The notes: generated by a model not told the origin, from the sequence alone. DNA of 57,848 nt from Clostridia bacterium (GCA_017433405.1 JAFRHH010000046.1:1-57848), one strand, 5' to 3'. Numbered from the stretch's first letter, positions 42,472 through 52,494 are shown. Translations and numbers: made by a program.

Positions 42472-43857
42472 TTAATAGGCGTCCGACAGCACCTTGAACT
42501 GGTATCTCCCCGCCAGCGTGATCAGATCCCCAATCTGCAGCGGATAATCGATTCCGGGATCCAGCTTGCGGTCGTTCAGCTTCGTGCCATTTTTGCTCCC
42601 CTCGTCTCGGACGAAATACGTCGTGTGTCCATGCTGATGCTTACTGATGATCGTGCAGTGCCTGTGGCTGATCCCTTTATAGGGAAGCGGCTGAATGCAC
42701 AGCACGCTGTCGCATCCCAGCAGCTGCTCCTCCTTCCGGATCGTGATCTCGACCGGCTTGGGCAGGTTCGTGGACTTGAGCCGGAGTTTGACGGTATAGA
42801 CGGATGTCAGCTCCGGCGCATCCAGCTCCGGAAGGTTTTTCTTTGGCTTTCGGGGTCTCAGGAAGCCCCGAAGCTTTCCTGTCGCCGTAAGGATCCCTGT
42901 CGTCGCAGCGGCGAGAATCAGCACAAAGATCACACCGACGGCCCCGGCGAATGCGCCGCCCAGCAGCGCGGCCCCAGCGACCGCGATCAGCAGCACGAAC
43001 GGGATCCAGAGGTGTTTCTTCCATCTGGCCAGGTTCTCCGAATACTGCTGAACCTCAGCGCTATACCGTCTTTCCTCCACGGAAACCATTTCCTTCAGCG
43101 TCAGGGAACGGTGATCGGACTGAATTCCCTGTCCGGGTAACTCCGACGGCTTCGGCGGAGGAGGCGGAGTCGGCTGTGAATACGCCGGTTCCCTTCCGGA
43201 CCGCGGCGGTTCCCGCTGAATCGGCGGCTGCGGAACGTTCCGCTGAATCGGCTGCTGTTGTGGCTCCCGCCGTACCGGCTGTTGTGGGGGATCCCGCCGT
43301 ACCGGCTGCGCAGACTGTCCCTGAACTCCCCCCGATCGCCCTGCCGCCCCGGCGTTCCATCCGCCGGTTCCGGTGCTTTGCACAGCGTTCCGCCCGGTCG
43401 ACGTTCCGGGAACCTGTCCGACGTTCCGTCCGGCCGGCCCGCTGCTTCCCATCGGTCTGAAGGGCGCCGCGGGAGCAACAGAGCCTGTTCCTCCGTTTCC
43501 TCTCTGCTGTCCCATGGGAATAAAGGGCACATTTCCACCGCCGCCCGCTATGCTGAAGCCCTGCGGCGACCCAACACGCTGCGGAGGACTTGCCGGTTCG
43601 TTATCCAGCTCATCTTCGGTCGGAGCGTCCGGGGTGACATTTACCTGCTGCGGCTTCCGGGTGGCATTCCGGCTGGAGGGAACGTAGGTCTTCGTGTCCC
43701 CGTCGATGGTGGGCATATCCGGGCTGAAGCCCTGAATCGGCGTCTGCTCCTCCGAAGTCTGATATCCCATCCCCCCCACGCCGCCGTTGTTGTCGATGGT
43801 CGGCGCATCCGGATTAAAGAAGCCTTTCGTCATCCCGCTGTTCTGCTCATTGCTCAT
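42472..43857 (-). CDS. FHA-domain membrane protein with three D-x-P-T motifs
   Basis: The 461-residue protein has a disordered Pro/Gln/Arg-rich cytosolic N-terminus (1-255), two membrane helices at about 280-322 and a C-terminal FHA domain (about 365-455) with ISHRHC and GSKNGTKLN. The usual FHA Gly-Arg is Gly-Cys here (LLGCDS), so phosphothreonine binding may be altered. In the N-terminus PDAPTID, PDMPTID and PDAPTED recur with Thr at 20, 50 and 80, exactly 30 residues apart; these are likely kinase targets. The gene begins six bases after the VWA-FHA gene and precedes the EsaB-like gene. It is the probable adaptor between kinase and secretion machine. Confidence 0.85.
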   Translation of the reverse strand: MSNEQNSGMTKGFFNPDAPTIDNNGGVGGMGYQTSEEQTPIQGFSPDMPTIDGDTKTYVPSSRNATRKPQQVNVTPDAPTEDELDNEPASPPQRVGSPQGFSIAGGGGNVPFIPMGQQRGNGGTGSVAPAAPFRPMGSSGPAGRNVGQVPGTSTGRNAVQSTGTGGWNAGAAGRSGGVQGQSAQPVRRDPPQQPVRREPQQQPIQRNVPQPPIQREPPRSGREPAYSQPTPPPPPKPSELPGQGIQSDHRSLTLKEMVSVEERRYSAEVQQYSENLARWKKHLWIPFVLLIAVAGAALLGGAFAGAVGVIFVLILAAATTGILTATGKLRGFLRPRKPKKNLPELDAPELTSVYTVKLRLKSTNLPKPVEITIRKEEQLLGCDSVLCIQPLPYKGISHRHCTIISKHQHGHTTYFVRDEGSKNGTKLNDRKLDPGIDYPLQIGDLITLAGRYQFKVLSDAY

Positions 43858-43863
43858 GAGTCC

Positions 43864-46794
43864 TTAACTCCATTGCACTTTGATAAAGCTCTTTCCAATC
43901 TGCAGCTGGCTTCCCTGGGTCAGCTGTCTGGTCTCGAGATGGATCCGTTCCCCGTCGACAACGGTATAATGGCTGGAGGTATCCTCATAGCTGACGGATC
44001 TGGCGTTGTAGCGAAAAATGCCATGGCTCCTGGATACGCTCAGATCCTCCGTATCGGTCACGATATCCGCAGAAGATCCCCGTCCGATCACAAGCTGTTC
44101 CCCGTCCTGAACGTTGTAGGAAACATCCCGGCTGATCCCCTGGGGATTGGTGATCATCAGGGACAGCACGCATCCCTCCGGATCGACCGTCGGGGCGTCC
44201 AGACCGGTGGAAACGCTTTCCGCCACTTCATCCGTGGGCGCGTCCACAGATACGTTCACGGACGGTGCGGACGGCATAAACGAAGGCGCTCCCGGTTTTT
44301 TGCTTCCGGATTTCTTCTGGCCCTTCACGAGCAGAACGATCACCACGATCACGCCGATCAGAATCAGGGCGGCGGCGGCCAGCAGAATCCACATGGGAAT
44401 ATCCCGCCCGAAAAGTTCATAATGTCCGGTCACAAATTGCTTCGTGTTTTCAAACAGGTTGAGCGCCGGATTCTCCGTTTTGGACTCCAGTACCTTTTTC
44501 TGCTCTTCCCAGCTTACCTCCCCGCCGTCCCACTCGAGGCCGGAAACCTCGCAGAATCTTCTGTACGCTTTCTGCGTCGGCTCATCAAAGAATCCTGTCT
44601 TGTATTTATCCTGAATATCCCGGAAATACTTCAGCTTGTCCAGGGCTTCCTGGAAGACGACCACCTGCTCCTTTTCCTGGTCCGTTCCGGGAACCAGCAC
44701 GCCGGGCGGATCCTGTGCCGGCCGGGCGTCCTCCCGGAGAATGGCCTGATAGGTTGCTTTATCCAGATACTTATCGGGCTCGGACAGCTTGTTTCGCTGC
44801 GCAAAGAGAATGGCCGCCTTTCGGAAAGCGTCCGGGTTGTCTTCCTGCTCCAGATATCCCAGTTCTTTCAGCCTTTGAGCCGCGCTGATCGCTTCCGGAG
44901 ACTTCAGATCCTCCGCCGAGAACGTGAACTGAAGGTCCAGAATCGGGGTCGCAGTCGGCTTTGGGTTCTGATGAAGGAGGAACTCGTAAGCAGTTTTGGT
45001 GATTCCCGCGCCTCTGGTGGGCCTGGGAATAGCGTCCTTCTGAACGTTCAGCGACTCATAGTATTCATAGAACGCAAGCACAGCGTTGTTTGTTTCGTCT
45101 GTATACTGACTCCATACAATCCGGGACGGATCCTCCACAAAAAACCGATCCGCCAGCGCGTGATTCAGTTCGGCGATCAGATCGGGATCATCCGAGCTGT
45201 AGCTGATATAAGCCGGATTCGGATCTGGCGTCGGCTCCGGGGTCGGTTCCGGCGTCGTCTTCGGAAGCGTCGCCTCATCGCAGAGGACCTCAAAAGCCCT
45301 CCGGGTGATGCCCTCGCCCGCGTCCGGTCTGTTCAGGCCCTCGTTCGGATGATCATTGTAGAAATCTTCCACCGCCTGCTGGGTCGCATCGCTGTATACG
45401 GAAATATCCAGATCCGCTTCCAGATAATATTTATCCTTCAGCGCCCTGTTCAGCAACCGAACCAGGCTTCTGTCCTCCGTGTCATATCCGATATACAATC
45501 CTCTTTCAGGATCAACTGTCGGAACCGGCGTGGGTTCTGGCGTGGGGGAAGCGGTCGGAACCGGCGTCGGCGTGACAACCGTTCCGGCATTGGCCGCTGC
45601 CATCAGCTCCTGATAGAGCTCCAGCGTCATCCCGCCCTTGGCGGGAATCCGGCTTGTGCTGATCCCGTTCATGCTGTAGTACAGGTTGACGGCGCTTCCG
45701 GTGGTCATGTCCCACATACCGCTGGGTTCCGCGTCCGACGGCATAAAGCCCAACTGAATCAGCACCCGCTGCAGTTCCCAGATATCGTGCTCGTTTCCGG
45801 TACCTTCCCCGACAAACTGCGGATTGATTTCAGGCGTCGGAGTAGGTTCAGGCGTCGCGGTCGGTTCAGGTGTTGGAGAAGGAATCAGGCTGAAATTCAG
45901 AGAGATCGCGTCCTGGCTGGCCCCCTTCTGACTTCCCGCCAGGCTGATGGTCAGGTTTTCGCCCTGCGCGGAATAGATTTCCGGGCCGAGATCCAGCCGG
46001 CTCTTATAGATGAGGTTGCTGAAGGGAACCACGCAGTCCCCGGCGATGGAATCCACATTCTGAATGGTCACCGTCTTGCTGGCGCCCATCGCCAGCTTTC
46101 CGGCAAATTCGATGAATTTTCCTTCATCCTTGGTCGGTGTCAGATGGAGGCAGTAGAAAGGAAGCGTGAAGGAAAGCTTCTGTATCTCCGCAAGACAGGT
46201 GTCCGCCGTTTTGCTCGGCCCCCGCGCCGCGCCGTCCGTAATCAGAATCATGACCATTTCCCGGGCCTTCTTGGCCTGATACATTTCCTGAGCAAAGGCA
46301 ACGCCCTTGGAAATGGCTTCCCAGGTGTATTCCTTGGTGCTGGCGCTCGATGCGCCGGTTCCCAGCACGCTGTTATAGGCCTGCTCCCAGCCTCCCTTCA
46401 GAACAAATTCCGTATTTTTCCCCAGATCGCCCTGGCGGATCCCGATAAAGGCCACGGAGTCATAATTGGACATGCGGCGAATAGCGCCTTCAATCAGCGG
46501 TCTCGGATCCTTCACGGTCGCCTGAGAATAGTAGCTCGTATTGTCAACGACAAAGATGTATCCAACACCCTCCGTTGTGCTCAGATTCGTCTCCCGAAGC
46601 GGAATTCCGCCGTAGTTGTAAATCACCCGGCCGGAGGAAATCTGTTCATCCGTCGCAAACCAGACTTCCAGCGCGTCCCCGTTCTGCTGCGAGTCCAGGA
46701 TCCTCCATCCGGACACATCCCCCCAGGCGGAAAGCGGCGCCGTCAGAAGCAGAACCAGCGTCAGCAGCAGTAGCAGGCGTTTTTTACCATCCAT
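43864..46794 (-). CDS. VWA / peptidoglycan-binding-like / FHA transmembrane protein
   Basis: The 976-residue protein is exported (signal peptide 1-25). Residues of about 70-280 form a von Willebrand A domain; its metal site is divergent (VVDNTSYY and ILITDGA). Pro/Thr linkers (PTPEPTATPEP) join about five peptidoglycan-binding-like helical units (LQRVLIQLGF...; LNRALKDKYY; LNHALADRFF; AQRLKELGYL; FQEALDKLKYF). A membrane helix at 801-823 leads to a cytosolic part with VDAPTDE (Thr 854) and LDAPTVD (Thr 869) and a C-terminal FHA domain (GRGSSADI, VSRSHG). It thus links the wall to cytosolic phosphothreonine signalling. It is coupled to the kinase gene upstream, five bases away. Confidence 0.87.
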   Translation of the reverse strand: MDGKKRLLLLLTLVLLLTAPLSAWGDVSGWRILDSQQNGDALEVWFATDEQISSGRVIYNYGGIPLRETNLSTTEGVGYIFVVDNTSYYSQATVKDPRPLIEGAIRRMSNYDSVAFIGIRQGDLGKNTEFVLKGGWEQAYNSVLGTGASSASTKEYTWEAISKGVAFAQEMYQAKKAREMVMILITDGAARGPSKTADTCLAEIQKLSFTLPFYCLHLTPTKDEGKFIEFAGKLAMGASKTVTIQNVDSIAGDCVVPFSNLIYKSRLDLGPEIYSAQGENLTISLAGSQKGASQDAISLNFSLIPSPTPEPTATPEPTPTPEINPQFVGEGTGNEHDIWELQRVLIQLGFMPSDAEPSGMWDMTTGSAVNLYYSMNGISTSRIPAKGGMTLELYQELMAAANAGTVVTPTPVPTASPTPEPTPVPTVDPERGLYIGYDTEDRSLVRLLNRALKDKYYLEADLDISVYSDATQQAVEDFYNDHPNEGLNRPDAGEGITRRAFEVLCDEATLPKTTPEPTPEPTPDPNPAYISYSSDDPDLIAELNHALADRFFVEDPSRIVWSQYTDETNNAVLAFYEYYESLNVQKDAIPRPTRGAGITKTAYEFLLHQNPKPTATPILDLQFTFSAEDLKSPEAISAAQRLKELGYLEQEDNPDAFRKAAILFAQRNKLSEPDKYLDKATYQAILREDARPAQDPPGVLVPGTDQEKEQVVVFQEALDKLKYFRDIQDKYKTGFFDEPTQKAYRRFCEVSGLEWDGGEVSWEEQKKVLESKTENPALNLFENTKQFVTGHYELFGRDIPMWILLAAAALILIGVIVVIVLLVKGQKKSGSKKPGAPSFMPSAPSVNVSVDAPTDEVAESVSTGLDAPTVDPEGCVLSLMITNPQGISRDVSYNVQDGEQLVIGRGSSADIVTDTEDLSVSRSHGIFRYNARSVSYEDTSSHYTVVDGERIHLETRQLTQGSQLQIGKSFIKVQWS

Positions 46795-46798
46795 GTCC

Positions 46799-49700
46799 TC
46801 AATCCTCCGTGGCCCAGGTCAGGCTTTTGATAAATTCCTTCTGATTTTTGACCTGCGCATTATTGTTCTGAATTTTCAGCTCAAACGGCCCGAATGTGAT
46901 ATCGCCGCCGTCGATCTCAAGCACAGCCCAGTAAGTGCCGTCCTCGACCTTGACCTGCTTGAACTGCATGATCCATCCGCCTTTTTCATAGGCGGCGGCA
47001 TCAAGATTCCGGGCATCCGTGCCGCAGGAGGTCGTCCCCGGCAGCCTCTTCCTGAATTCCTTCCTTGAGGAGCTTGCGGCGGCCGCCGCGTTGACGCAGG
47101 CCTGCTCCTCGTACAGCGTAAGCCTTCCGCTGCCGATGGCTCTGGTCGTGTCGTCATAGTAGTTGTATAGCCAGCCGCTCAGGCAGATCGCCTTCGGGCT
47201 GTAGCTCAGGCTGGGGGCGTCCATCCCCATGTCATAGCCGTCTCCGCTGTCCTCCACATGCATGACGGTGCCGCCTGACGCCTCCTCACCGGAACAGGTC
47301 AGCGACCAGCTTTCCACGACCTTGCTGCCGACGACAAGCCGTAGCGTGCAGGGCCCTTCCTCCGCCAGAGATATATCCAGCGTCCCCTTTTTCAGCCGCC
47401 AGCCTTTGTCGGCCTGATGTCCGCTCAGCTTATCGGCTACCCACTGCAGATCGTTGCCTGTGACCGGGCTCAGATTTACACGCGCGACAATGATGTCGTT
47501 CTGTACCAGCTGCACCGAAGCTGAATCTGCCGCTGCTTCGTAACCGGCCGCGGCATAAGCCTGAATCTGCAGTGTGCCGCTGAAGCTGTCCCCATCATGC
47601 ACTTCGTTCTCGTTGGCGTCCACCACGGACTGAATCGTACCGCTGATCTCATCCCGTTGCTCCTGCACCTGGATCGAACGGACGCTCTGATTGCCGTAGG
47701 GATCCGTCACGGTTACGACAAACTGATCCCCGGCAGCCCTGCCGGCCGGCAGCTCGATCATCGTCACCGTTCCGCTGACGCCAGTAAGGGTTTTTTCGGC
47801 TTTAATCTGCCCCGATTCAGAAATCAGCGCCCAGTGAATCGTGCAGTCCGATTCAGTCAGCCTGCAGGACAGCTCATCCGGGCTGTGCTCATAGAGGATT
47901 TCAGGCTGCAGATCCGGCTGTTCAACGCTCGCGTCGCACCATGTGTGAAGGATCAGATTATTGCCCCGGCTGTCTTCATACTGAATCAGAATATCCGTTT
48001 GCTTCTGATCGCTGACAGGCAGGGCAATCATGGTCTCCCATTTTCCGTCCTCTCCCACCGGGATCTGCAGCACCTGATCCTCGAAGCTGCCGGATTCCCG
48101 GATGGTGGCTGTCAGCAGTTTGTTTCTGGAAGCGGTTCCGGACAGCGTCAGCTCCGCGGATTCAGGGCCGTACAGAATGGTCCTGTTGTTTTCATACTCA
48201 TTGAGCTGAATGTTTTCCCGCGTGACGGCTTTGACCTGATCGTTCCAAGTCGTGGAGTTGCCGTAGGGATCGGTTTCAGAGACGGATACCGCATCCCCGG
48301 CCGCCAGCTGCAGGTGATCAAACAGGAAGGAACCGTCTCCCTTCGTCGTCACACTCGCGACAGGTTCGTTGTTGATGAAAAGAACGATCTCCGCGCCGGC
48401 CTCAGCTGTTCCGCGGATCGATGCGCTTTCCTCCGTCAGCTCGCCCGTGATTCGAATGGCGTCGGCGATCCTGTCCACCCGCAGGACGACGGGATCTGAG
48501 GTGTTTTCGCTTTGCTGAATATAACGGAACTGCAGTTCCGCCTGAACGCTTCCGGAAGGAATATCCTCCGCGGTCAGCTGAACCGAGGCCGCTCCGGTCT
48601 CATCCAGCCTCACGGTTTTCCAGACAACGTTGTTTCGCAGAAACTCCAGCTCCTGCCCCGCGCTACCGATGACGCTGATCGTGGCCGTTCCCTGCAGCCC
48701 GATCGTCCGGTCGGCATCCCCGCCTGTTACGGCATGACTGGTAACCATCTGAACCGTGAGAGGGGTCAGCCTAGGATTGGTCACCGACAGGCGCAAGGGC
48801 GTCTCGGATGTAACGTCAACCGCGATATAGCGAACCTGCAGCGACAGCTCTGTCGTTTTTTCCAGCTCCGGCTTCCAGGTTTCCAGGCTGTTGATTCGAT
48901 AACTCCATGTCCCGTCCGACCGGACAACAATATCGTTTGGCTGCTCCTGGTCATTGATCAGAATGCGCAGGTGCTCGCCGCTTCTGGCTGTACCGGTCAG
49001 GGTGACCGCCTCCGTATAGCGAAGCGCCAAGCTGCGTTCGGTTCCTTCCTCGAACCTGATGGTCGGAATACTGTAGGTCTTCGGCTTGGAAATAAAGATG
49101 GTAACCGGATTGGACTGGTATTCCTTTCCGCCAAACTGAAGCTCCATTCGGGCGGTATATCCGGTGGAGCTTCCTTCCTTCCGCTCCTCCGCGATGTCTC
49201 CGGTGTTCAGGCTCAACTTCCAGGAGCCGTCCTCCTGATCCGCGGTGGCCGTGATTCCGGATGTCAGGTTCCGGCTCTGACTGTCCCGCTCGCTGAACAC
49301 CCGAAGGGTCATTGTGGCGCCCGCGTCCGCCGTTCCCTCCAGCACGATCTCGTTCCCTTCCGTGACGGTAATCGGGCTGACCGTCGCAATAATCGGGGTG
49401 TGATCCGTTTTGCCGACCTGCACGTTGCTGATAAGGGTTAAATGCTCCGACTGAAGGGCGGTCTTCGCGTTATACCGGGCATAAATATCAAAAGGAACCT
49501 CGCTGTTTGTCACATAGCCGCTAATGCCGCGGATGGCGGAAATCTCATATTCCCACTGACCGTCCTCTCCTGCTTCAGCTGAATATATATCTGTCCCAAT
49601 CATCAGCGAAAGGGTTTCACCGGGTTCGGCGGTTCCCCGAATGATCGTTCCGAGATCCGCTTCCCGAATCGTCAGGCTCGTGCTTCCGTCCTCAAAGGAA

Positions 49701-51418
49701 ATCGTAATCGGTTTAAACTGCCTGGTCACCTTCAGCGTCAGCTCATCGCGGCTGCCGGTCCCTGAACCGATCGCATACTCGCTGTTATAACCCGCGCTGA
49801 TATGGTAGGTTTTTTCCGCTTCTCCTTTAGCAAAGGCTATCTCGGATGTGTCGATCGTCAATAACCAGCCGTCCGCTTCGCAGACCGTTTCCTGGTCAAT
49901 CCCCTCTTCCGCGGAGAAAATCCTCACCTTTTCCCCGGGCTGGCCTGTCCCCTTCAGCGTGATCGTCTCTCCCCATTCCACACTCTGATAGGTTCCCGCC
50001 CAGTCCGCGTATCCCAGTGTCAGCGGCGCAAATTCGCGGCTGACAATCAGATCCACATAATCCGAAGAACGCCTGTGATCCTGGGCTCCATATTCCACGA
50101 ATGTCTCAAACTTGGCAGAACGGTTTTTCTCTACCGGCAGCCCAGAGGTATCAAACTCGATCTGCCAGTTTCCCTGGCTGTCAGCCGATGTTTCTTCTGA
50201 TTCGAATTGCTGTTCTCCCCCGGCCACCCGCACGATGAGCCTGACATTTTCGTTCGGCTGGGAAGTACCCGACAGGCCGTAGCTCCCGCCATAATCAATT
50301 CTGACCTCCCGCTCTGCCTGGCTGAGGGTAATTTCCGCCCAGCTGTCTTCCGGTCGCCCGGAGAAAAAAATCAGGACAATGCCCAGAATCAGCGCGGTCA
50401 AAAGGATCGCAAGAGCTCCCAGCAGGACCCCTCTCCTGCCCTTTCCGTCCTTCTCCCCGATGAGTGGAAGCAGCTTTCTCCGGAATTCTGCAGCGGTCTG
50501 GATACGGCTGGCCGGATCCTCCGCGGTCGCCTCCATCAGAATTTTGTCAAGCGCCGCCGGAATTTCCTGATTATTTGCCGCTGCGCGAACCGAAGGCAGC
50601 GTGCGTCCGTTCAGCTGACGATCCACATTCCCTGTGATCATCTTGAACAGGACGACGCCCATGGCATAGATATCGCTATAGGCGCCCTGTTCCCTGTTTT
50701 CCGCCTGCTCTCTGGGGGTATAGGCCGGCTTACGTGACCGCCAGAGGCTTCCCGGATCCGTCTGCGCCTTGTCCAGTGGCTCCGCGCTGCCGAAATCGAT
50801 CAGCCGGATGGTGTTGTCTGTGCACAGAAATATATTGTTGCAGCTGATGTCCCGATGGATAATGTTTTTTTCATGAAGCTTCTGCAGGGCATCCAGCGCC
50901 TCGACCACATAATGCACCGCGGCGTCCCATTGGAATGGTCCGTAGAGCACGTTGTGCATATAATCGTCGAGCGTATATCCCTCCAGGTATTCCATCAGGA
51001 TGTAGGATGTGCCGTTTTCCTGGAACTGATCGATTCCCTGGACAATGCCGGGAATATGCCCTTCCGATGCCCGGATCATCATCCTGGCTTCATGAAGGAA
51101 GTGCTCCCTCGTTCGTTCTACGTTGGCCGCTTCGCTTTCGGGATAAACCGGCTCGAGCTTGTAGTTTCGGGAGGCTCCCTTTGGAAAATACTCTTTGATG
51201 GTTCGGCGAACATCCATCTTGGTGTCGTAGGCGATATAGGTAATGCCATAGCCCCCGTGACCTAGGGCGCGCCCGATAATGAACCGCCCATCCTCTCCCA
51301 GCCGGGTTCCCGGCTGAAGGTCTTCCTGATGAAGCGGAACATAGGGAATCCGGCTTTTGCAATGAGGGCAGACCGGCACTTCCGTATCAAGCTGTAACAT
51401 ACAGGAATAGCAGAACAA
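46799..51418 (-). CDS. Zinc-ribbon Ser/Thr protein kinase with giant Ig-like ectodomain
   Basis: The 1,539-residue receptor-type kinase starts at a TTG (51418); an in-frame stop lies just upstream, and the TTG keeps Cys 3 and 6, which pair with Cys 17 and 20 in a zinc ribbon. The kinase domain (about 45-320) has glycine loop GHGGYG 53-58, Lys 75, HRD 188-190, Asn 195, DFG 208-210 and YTPREQ and is complete. A membrane helix lies at 330-352. The outside part, about 1,190 residues, is a chain of Ig-like beta modules with recurring LxGTAxxGxxL or GTARSGEHLRI-type strands. It probably senses a surface signal and phosphorylates the FHA proteins. Its ectodomain is unlike the PASTA repeats of PrkC. 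Confidence 0.9.
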   Translation of the reverse strand: MFCYSCMLQLDTEVPVCPHCKSRIPYVPLHQEDLQPGTRLGEDGRFIIGRALGHGGYGITYIAYDTKMDVRRTIKEYFPKGASRNYKLEPVYPESEAANVERTREHFLHEARMMIRASEGHIPGIVQGIDQFQENGTSYILMEYLEGYTLDDYMHNVLYGPFQWDAAVHYVVEALDALQKLHEKNIIHRDISCNNIFLCTDNTIRLIDFGSAEPLDKAQTDPGSLWRSRKPAYTPREQAENREQGAYSDIYAMGVVLFKMITGNVDRQLNGRTLPSVRAAANNQEIPAALDKILMEATAEDPASRIQTAAEFRRKLLPLIGEKDGKGRRGVLLGALAILLTALILGIVLIFFSGRPEDSWAEITLSQAEREVRIDYGGSYGLSGTSQPNENVRLIVRVAGGEQQFESEETSADSQGNWQIEFDTSGLPVEKNRSAKFETFVEYGAQDHRRSSDYVDLIVSREFAPLTLGYADWAGTYQSVEWGETITLKGTGQPGEKVRIFSAEEGIDQETVCEADGWLLTIDTSEIAFAKGEAEKTYHISAGYNSEYAIGSGTGSRDELTLKVTRQFKPITISFEDGSTSLTIREADLGTIIRGTAEPGETLSLMIGTDIYSAEAGEDGQWEYEISAIRGISGYVTNSEVPFDIYARYNAKTALQSEHLTLISNVQVGKTDHTPIIATVSPITVTEGNEIVLEGTADAGATMTLRVFSERDSQSRNLTSGITATADQEDGSWKLSLNTGDIAEERKEGSSTGYTARMELQFGGKEYQSNPVTIFISKPKTYSIPTIRFEEGTERSLALRYTEAVTLTGTARSGEHLRILINDQEQPNDIVVRSDGTWSYRINSLETWKPELEKTTELSLQVRYIAVDVTSETPLRLSVTNPRLTPLTVQMVTSHAVTGGDADRTIGLQGTATISVIGSAGQELEFLRNNVVWKTVRLDETGAASVQLTAEDIPSGSVQAELQFRYIQQSENTSDPVVLRVDRIADAIRITGELTEESASIRGTAEAGAEIVLFINNEPVASVTTKGDGSFLFDHLQLAAGDAVSVSETDPYGNSTTWNDQVKAVTRENIQLNEYENNRTILYGPESAELTLSGTASRNKLLTATIRESGSFEDQVLQIPVGEDGKWETMIALPVSDQKQTDILIQYEDSRGNNLILHTWCDASVEQPDLQPEILYEHSPDELSCRLTESDCTIHWALISESGQIKAEKTLTGVSGTVTMIELPAGRAAGDQFVVTVTDPYGNQSVRSIQVQEQRDEISGTIQSVVDANENEVHDGDSFSGTLQIQAYAAAGYEAAADSASVQLVQNDIIVARVNLSPVTGNDLQWVADKLSGHQADKGWRLKKGTLDISLAEEGPCTLRLVVGSKVVESWSLTCSGEEASGGTVMHVEDSGDGYDMGMDAPSLSYSPKAICLSGWLYNYYDDTTRAIGSGRLTLYEEQACVNAAAAASSSRKEFRKRLPGTTSCGTDARNLDAAAYEKGGWIMQFKQVKVEDGTYWAVLEIDGGDITFGPFELKIQNNNAQVKNQKEFIKSLTWATED

Positions 51419-51479
51419 GACCGGGACACCCCCTTTCTAACCAGATTTCCTCAAAACCCCAATTCTGAACCGGCGGAAC

Positions 51480-52388
51480 TTACTGCGTCGTATTGATGGT
51501 TGCGGTATTTTCATGCAGCAGTGTGAGGGCGGCAAGCGATGCAGGGGTCGCCATCGGCAGATGCAGCCCCAGAACATCCACAACAATCACCGTCGCGTTG
51601 TCCTTCCCGGACATCTCCAGCGCCACCTCAACCATCTGCCTGGCCGCGTCCATGGGGGACGCGTTATTGTAAAGAATATGCTCCATCTGCTCGTGGGGAA
51701 TCAGATCGCTGATCCCGTCCGAACAGAGAAACACCCGATCGTTTCCGCACAGGGAGCAATTCTTATGAAACACGAAATCCTTGCTGATCCGATCCTGAGG
51801 CATACCGAGGTAATGATCGATTTTATTGCTGTCCGGATGCTTTCTCAGCTGCTCCCGGGTCAGCTGACCCGTCAGCATCCTCTGATACAGCTGGGTCTGA
51901 TCCATGGATACCTGATTCAGGATGCCGTTTCGAAGAACATAGACCCGGCTGTCGCCAACGTTGGCTACATGCATCGTGCCGCCCGTCAGATAGGCCAGCG
52001 CCATCGTCGTACCCTCTTTGTTCTTTCCTTCCTTTTGATTGGCATCCTGCTGAATTTTTTCGCTGATATCCCTGGCAAAGCTGTCAATCTGAAGGGAAAT
52101 ATCCTGAATGGAATAGGGCTTATCCAGCTTACCGATTTCCTGTACAGCCAGCCCGGCAGCTCTCTCTCCGCCCTCCAGTCCGCCCATGCCGTCACAGATG
52201 CACAGCAGATGGTGTTCTCTGATTGAGTCAACCCGGAAGGCCGCGCCCTGATTCACCTCTTTGAAGTCCATGAAATCCCCGTTGAAGTAGAAATTATCCT
52301 CATTATTTCCGCGAACGCAGCCAATGTGGCTGATCACCGCGCCCCGCAGCGTGATTTCATCCTTAACGCTCTGTGCAGCCTTTCCCAT
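51480..52388 (-). CDS. PP2C-family Ser/Thr protein phosphatase
   Basis: The 302-residue cytosolic phosphatase has the PP2C metal-site motifs: RGNNEDN (Asp 31), CDGMGG (Asp 66), GDSRVYVLRNG, CSDGISDL and GKDNATVIVV. It would reverse phosphorylation by the kinase encoded just downstream (61-base gap). An N-terminal extension of about 15 residues and a short C-terminal tail are otherwise unremarkable. The ATG follows GGGGAT. It resembles PrpC/PppA in size. Pairing of PP2C with a kinase and FHA proteins next to a secretion motor is the notable point. Confidence 0.93.
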   Translation of the reverse strand: MGKAAQSVKDEITLRGAVISHIGCVRGNNEDNFYFNGDFMDFKEVNQGAAFRVDSIREHHLLCICDGMGGLEGGERAAGLAVQEIGKLDKPYSIQDISLQIDSFARDISEKIQQDANQKEGKNKEGTTMALAYLTGGTMHVANVGDSRVYVLRNGILNQVSMDQTQLYQRMLTGQLTREQLRKHPDSNKIDHYLGMPQDRISKDFVFHKNCSLCGNDRVFLCSDGISDLIPHEQMEHILYNNASPMDAARQMVEVALEMSGKDNATVIVVDVLGLHLPMATPASLAALTLLHENTATINTTQ

Positions 52389-52494
52389 GTTCTTATCCCC
52401 GCTTCAACTCATCTGTTCTCTTCCGGCAATGGCGGATTCACTTCCGCGCCTTCTATTCCACCGAACTGCCTTTTTCTGATTCTGGCGCTGTCTT

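Noticed and set aside
43258-46773. Very long open frame opposite the FHA and VWA-FHA genes
   Set aside because: It is the antisense frame of two motif-bearing genes, Arg/Arg-Pro-rich and without any domain. Similar antisense frames at 14012-16495, 20786-23737 and 38047-40263 were dropped for the same reason.
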